From contig JAPXTA010000002.1 in NCBI GenBank assembly GCA_033812735.1, positions 28,065 to 92,064 of the forward strand: 64,000 bases of DNA, given 5' to 3'. Shown here piece after piece: positions 62,234 to 64,000 of this stretch; positions within the stretch are counted from its first letter, which is position 1, and the number at the start of each line of letters is the position of its first letter. The stretch is from JABFRJ01 sp033812735 (GTDB lineage: Bacteria > Pseudomonadota > Alphaproteobacteria > Rhizobiales > Hyphomicrobiaceae). A program made the translations under genes and the position numbers. The notes under the pieces were generated by a model. It was not told where the DNA came from. It searched no databases and worked only from the letters and a program-made list of their open reading frames with translations.

Positions 62234-62593
62234 ATGCGGGCTGGCGGTTCCAGCGTGACAGATCAGGCGACACGGAGTTCGAGCGTGCAGAGCGAGGACA
62301 GGCTCAAGCCCATGGAGCTCGAGTTTCTGCGCCGTCTCGACGAAATTCGAGAGTTCGATTTCGTCGGGTTCCGCGCTGAACCGATGCCGCGCGGCGGGAT
62401 TGCGATTTCGCGCTATGGCCAGCTCCGCGGCGTTTGGACCGAGGATGATTGGGTGATGTTCTGGCAGCCGTCCTCAGCGGAAGCGCCGGTGCGGCATGCT
62501 GCGACCATCGACGAGGCGCTGCGCCAGACCATGAAGATCGTATTGATGTCGCTCAAGGTTCGCCGTTTGCGATCGGCTGGCCGGGCTGCTTGA
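62234..62593 (+). CDS. Hypothetical protein, about 120 residues
   Basis: The product has a helical centre (ELEFLRRLDEIREFDFVGFRAEPMPRGGIAISRYGQLRGVWTEDDWVMFW) and a basic C-terminus (IVLMSLKVRRLRSAGRAA). A charged unstructured leader of about 25 residues precedes it. The family is not recognised. The start is uncertain (TTG 62222, ATG 62234, GTG 62255 or ATG 62312). It lies between the LysR gene and the transpeptidase gene on the same strand. Confidence 0.55.
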   Translation: MRAGGSSVTDQATRSSSVQSEDRLKPMELEFLRRLDEIREFDFVGFRAEPMPRGGIAISRYGQLRGVWTEDDWVMFWQPSSAEAPVRHAATIDEALRQTMKIVLMSLKVRRLRSAGRAA

Positions 62594-62846
62594 TTGCGCG
62601 CCGTGCGCTTTTCGCCACGCCGGCCTACTCACAAATGTTTCATCGGCCATTGTTTGGCCATTTGCTTCCCGAGATGATACGCAGCAGCAAATCGACCATT
62701 TATTCGGGTCGTCGTGCTGCGGGGACGGGAAGGCCGGTTTGGCGGAACACAGGTTCCGTAAAGCGCCTAGCTCTTGCCCCCGATCGATGGTAGGGCGAGC
62801 CGCCGCCAACCCATGGTTGGTGCCGACGGAGGCGAGGCAGCTGGTG

Positions 62847-64000
62847 ATGAAGAAGAAATTGCCTGGACATGTGGCTTTGGAAGCGGATGGTAACGGCGCG
62901 CAATCGCTGTCGCGGCGCGCCGTCGTGAAGCGGATCGCCGCCACCGGTGGCCTGGTTGCCGGCTTTGGGCACACGGCCGTCGCCCAAGACAATTTCTTCG
63001 ACAAGTTCTTCGGTATCAATACGGCGACCCGTACGAATGCGACGGACGAACGGAAGAAGCCGGAGGTTTTGAACGATCTTCGGCCCGATTCGACCCCCTA
63101 CCGGTCGGAGGCGATGGTCGAGGCTATCGATGGCGCGATTCGGCGCTATCAAAAGATTGTCGAGGCGGGAGGGTGGCCGCAGATCCCGGGCGTTCGAATG
63201 ATTCGGCCGGAAGACGACGACGAACGGGTGCCGGTCCTGCGGCGACGTCTGGCGGTCACCGGCGAGCTGCCTCGTGATGCTTCGGGATCATCGAGCTATT
63301 CGTTCGATGGGGAACTCGAGGTTGCGGTTCGAAAGTATCAAGAGAACAATGGTCTGCGTGTTTCCGGCCGTGTCGACAAGCCGACGCTTGCGGCGCTCAA
63401 TGTTCCGGCGCAGGTGCGCGTTCAGCAGCTGCAGCTCAATCAGCAGCGCATCCGCGATCTGCTGACGCCGCGGCCCGAGGATCGCTACGTTCTGGTCAAT
63501 GTCCCAGCGTTCCAACTGGAAGCGGTCGAGCGCGGGGAAGTGCAGCAGCGACATCGTGTTATCGCAGGCCGGGTCGAGCGCCAGTCGCCGCAGGTCAAGG
63601 CGACGATCCGCGCCGTGAATTTCTTCCCGTATTGGCGCGTTCCTGACAGCATTGCTACGCTCGATATCATCCCGCGCCTGCGTAAGGAGCCTGAATATCT
63701 AGCGAAAGAGAAGATCAGGGTTGTTCGCAAGGACTTCAATGGTCCGGAGGTCGATCCATCGACCATTGATTGGAATACGGCGACATCTGCGGAATTTAAG
63801 TTTCGCCAGGATCCAGGCCCGCAGAATGCACTCGGGCTGATGCGGATCGACATGCCGAACTCGGAAGGTGTCTATATGCACGACACGCCGATGAAGCATT
63901 TGTTTCAGCAGCGTGGGCGTGCAATTTCGGCAGGCTGCGTGCGCGTCCAGGACGTGCCGAAGCTCGTTGAATGGATTACCCGCTATGAAGTGGGTTGGGA
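62847..64000 (+). CDS. L,D-transpeptidase, YcbB/LdtD-like (3' truncated)
   Basis: The frame is open to the end of the window with 384 codons visible. A Tat-like signal (SLSRRAVVKRIAATGGLVAGFGHTAVA) is followed by a domain, a peptidoglycan-binding motif (YSFDGELEVAVRKYQENNGLRVSGRVDKPTLAALNVP) and a YkuD catalytic domain with the active Cys364 in RGRAISAGCVRV and the conserved His in MHDTPMKHLF. Enzymes of this type make 3-3 peptidoglycan crosslinks or attach outer-membrane proteins. The end of the gene lies outside the window. Confidence 0.9.
   Translation, partial: MKKKLPGHVALEADGNGAQSLSRRAVVKRIAATGGLVAGFGHTAVAQDNFFDKFFGINTATRTNATDERKKPEVLNDLRPDSTPYRSEAMVEAIDGAIRRYQKIVEAGGWPQIPGVRMIRPEDDDERVPVLRRRLAVTGELPRDASGSSSYSFDGELEVAVRKYQENNGLRVSGRVDKPTLAALNVPAQVRVQQLQLNQQRIRDLLTPRPEDRYVLVNVPAFQLEAVERGEVQQRHRVIAGRVERQSPQVKATIRAVNFFPYWRVPDSIATLDIIPRLRKEPEYLAKEKIRVVRKDFNGPEVDPSTIDWNTATSAEFKFRQDPGPQNALGLMRIDMPNSEGVYMHDTPMKHLFQQRGRAISAGCVRVQDVPKLVEWITRYEVGW

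Overview
The window reads as a high-GC alphaproteobacterial chromosome of the order Hyphomicrobiales (a Hyphomicrobium- or Rhizobiales-like organism). The evidence is the set of Caulobacter-type cell-cycle regulators (gapR/DUF2312, sciP/DUF1153, ctrA, ccrM), an F0 operon with a split b/b' pair, a Rhodobacter-type phosphatidylethanolamine methyltransferase, a Rhizobium-type class 3 asparaginase, and a bacterial alpha-2-macroglobulin next to pbpC. No rRNA, tRNA, CRISPR array, integrase or transposase was found. Most of the sequence is dense, ordinary chromosome.

Layout. 1-6.5 kb: the end of a gene of unknown function, gapR, an unknown gene, then a lower-GC three-gene island (about 2.94-4.28 kb) bracketed by a near-perfect 23-bp direct repeat, a COG1856-like radical SAM gene and truB. 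6.9-11.4 kb: a methyltransferase/ATP-grasp fusion, a small membrane protein, pmtA and mnmA. 11.7-14.8 kb: the cell-cycle block sciP, a lipoprotein, a fliJ-like gene and ctrA, with a candidate CtrA box before sciP. 15-18.9 kb: a DUF4403 lipoprotein, an orphan methylcrotonyl-CoA carboxylase beta subunit and an unknown gene. 18.9-21.7 kb (minus strand): atpI-atpB-atpE-atpF'-atpF. 21.9-32.4 kb: an ABC exporter with GNAT, a Xre/RES toxin-antitoxin pair with a clear promoter and operator, metY, a membrane acyltransferase, a small secreted protein, an acyl-CoA synthetase, GST and a periplasmic rhodanese.

32.5-41.6 kb: alpha-2-macroglobulin and pbpC (envelope defence and repair), then ccrM, whose upstream region holds a CtrA-like box with a GANTC site inside it. 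41.7-51.7 kb (minus strand): a thiolase, a tiny Cys-rich secreted peptide and an HMG-CoA-synthase-like/DUF35 fusion whose expected catalytic Cys is Gln, followed by a full dipeptide-type ABC importer (two ATPases, binding protein, two permeases) interrupted by a 160-bp palindromic repeat element, and an asparaginase. 51.8-64 kb: an alpha/beta hydrolase, an RTX protein, a SulP transporter, a RibD-C reductase, a YfhO-like membrane protein, a CxxC protein, a tandem pair of J-domain proteins, a LysR regulator preceded by 15-nt tandem repeats, an unknown small gene and the start of an L,D-transpeptidase.

Several genes fit together functionally. CcrM methylates GANTC, CtrA drives cell-cycle promoters, SciP restrains CtrA and GapR manages DNA topology; the cis elements near sciP, ctrA and ccrM suggest the circuit known from Caulobacter also operates here. 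The best candidates for something not yet described are the three-gene repeat-flanked island, the methyltransferase/ATP-grasp fusion, the Gln-substituted HMGCS-like/DUF35 protein with its thiolase and Cys-rich peptide, and the folded-looking leader before the GST gene.
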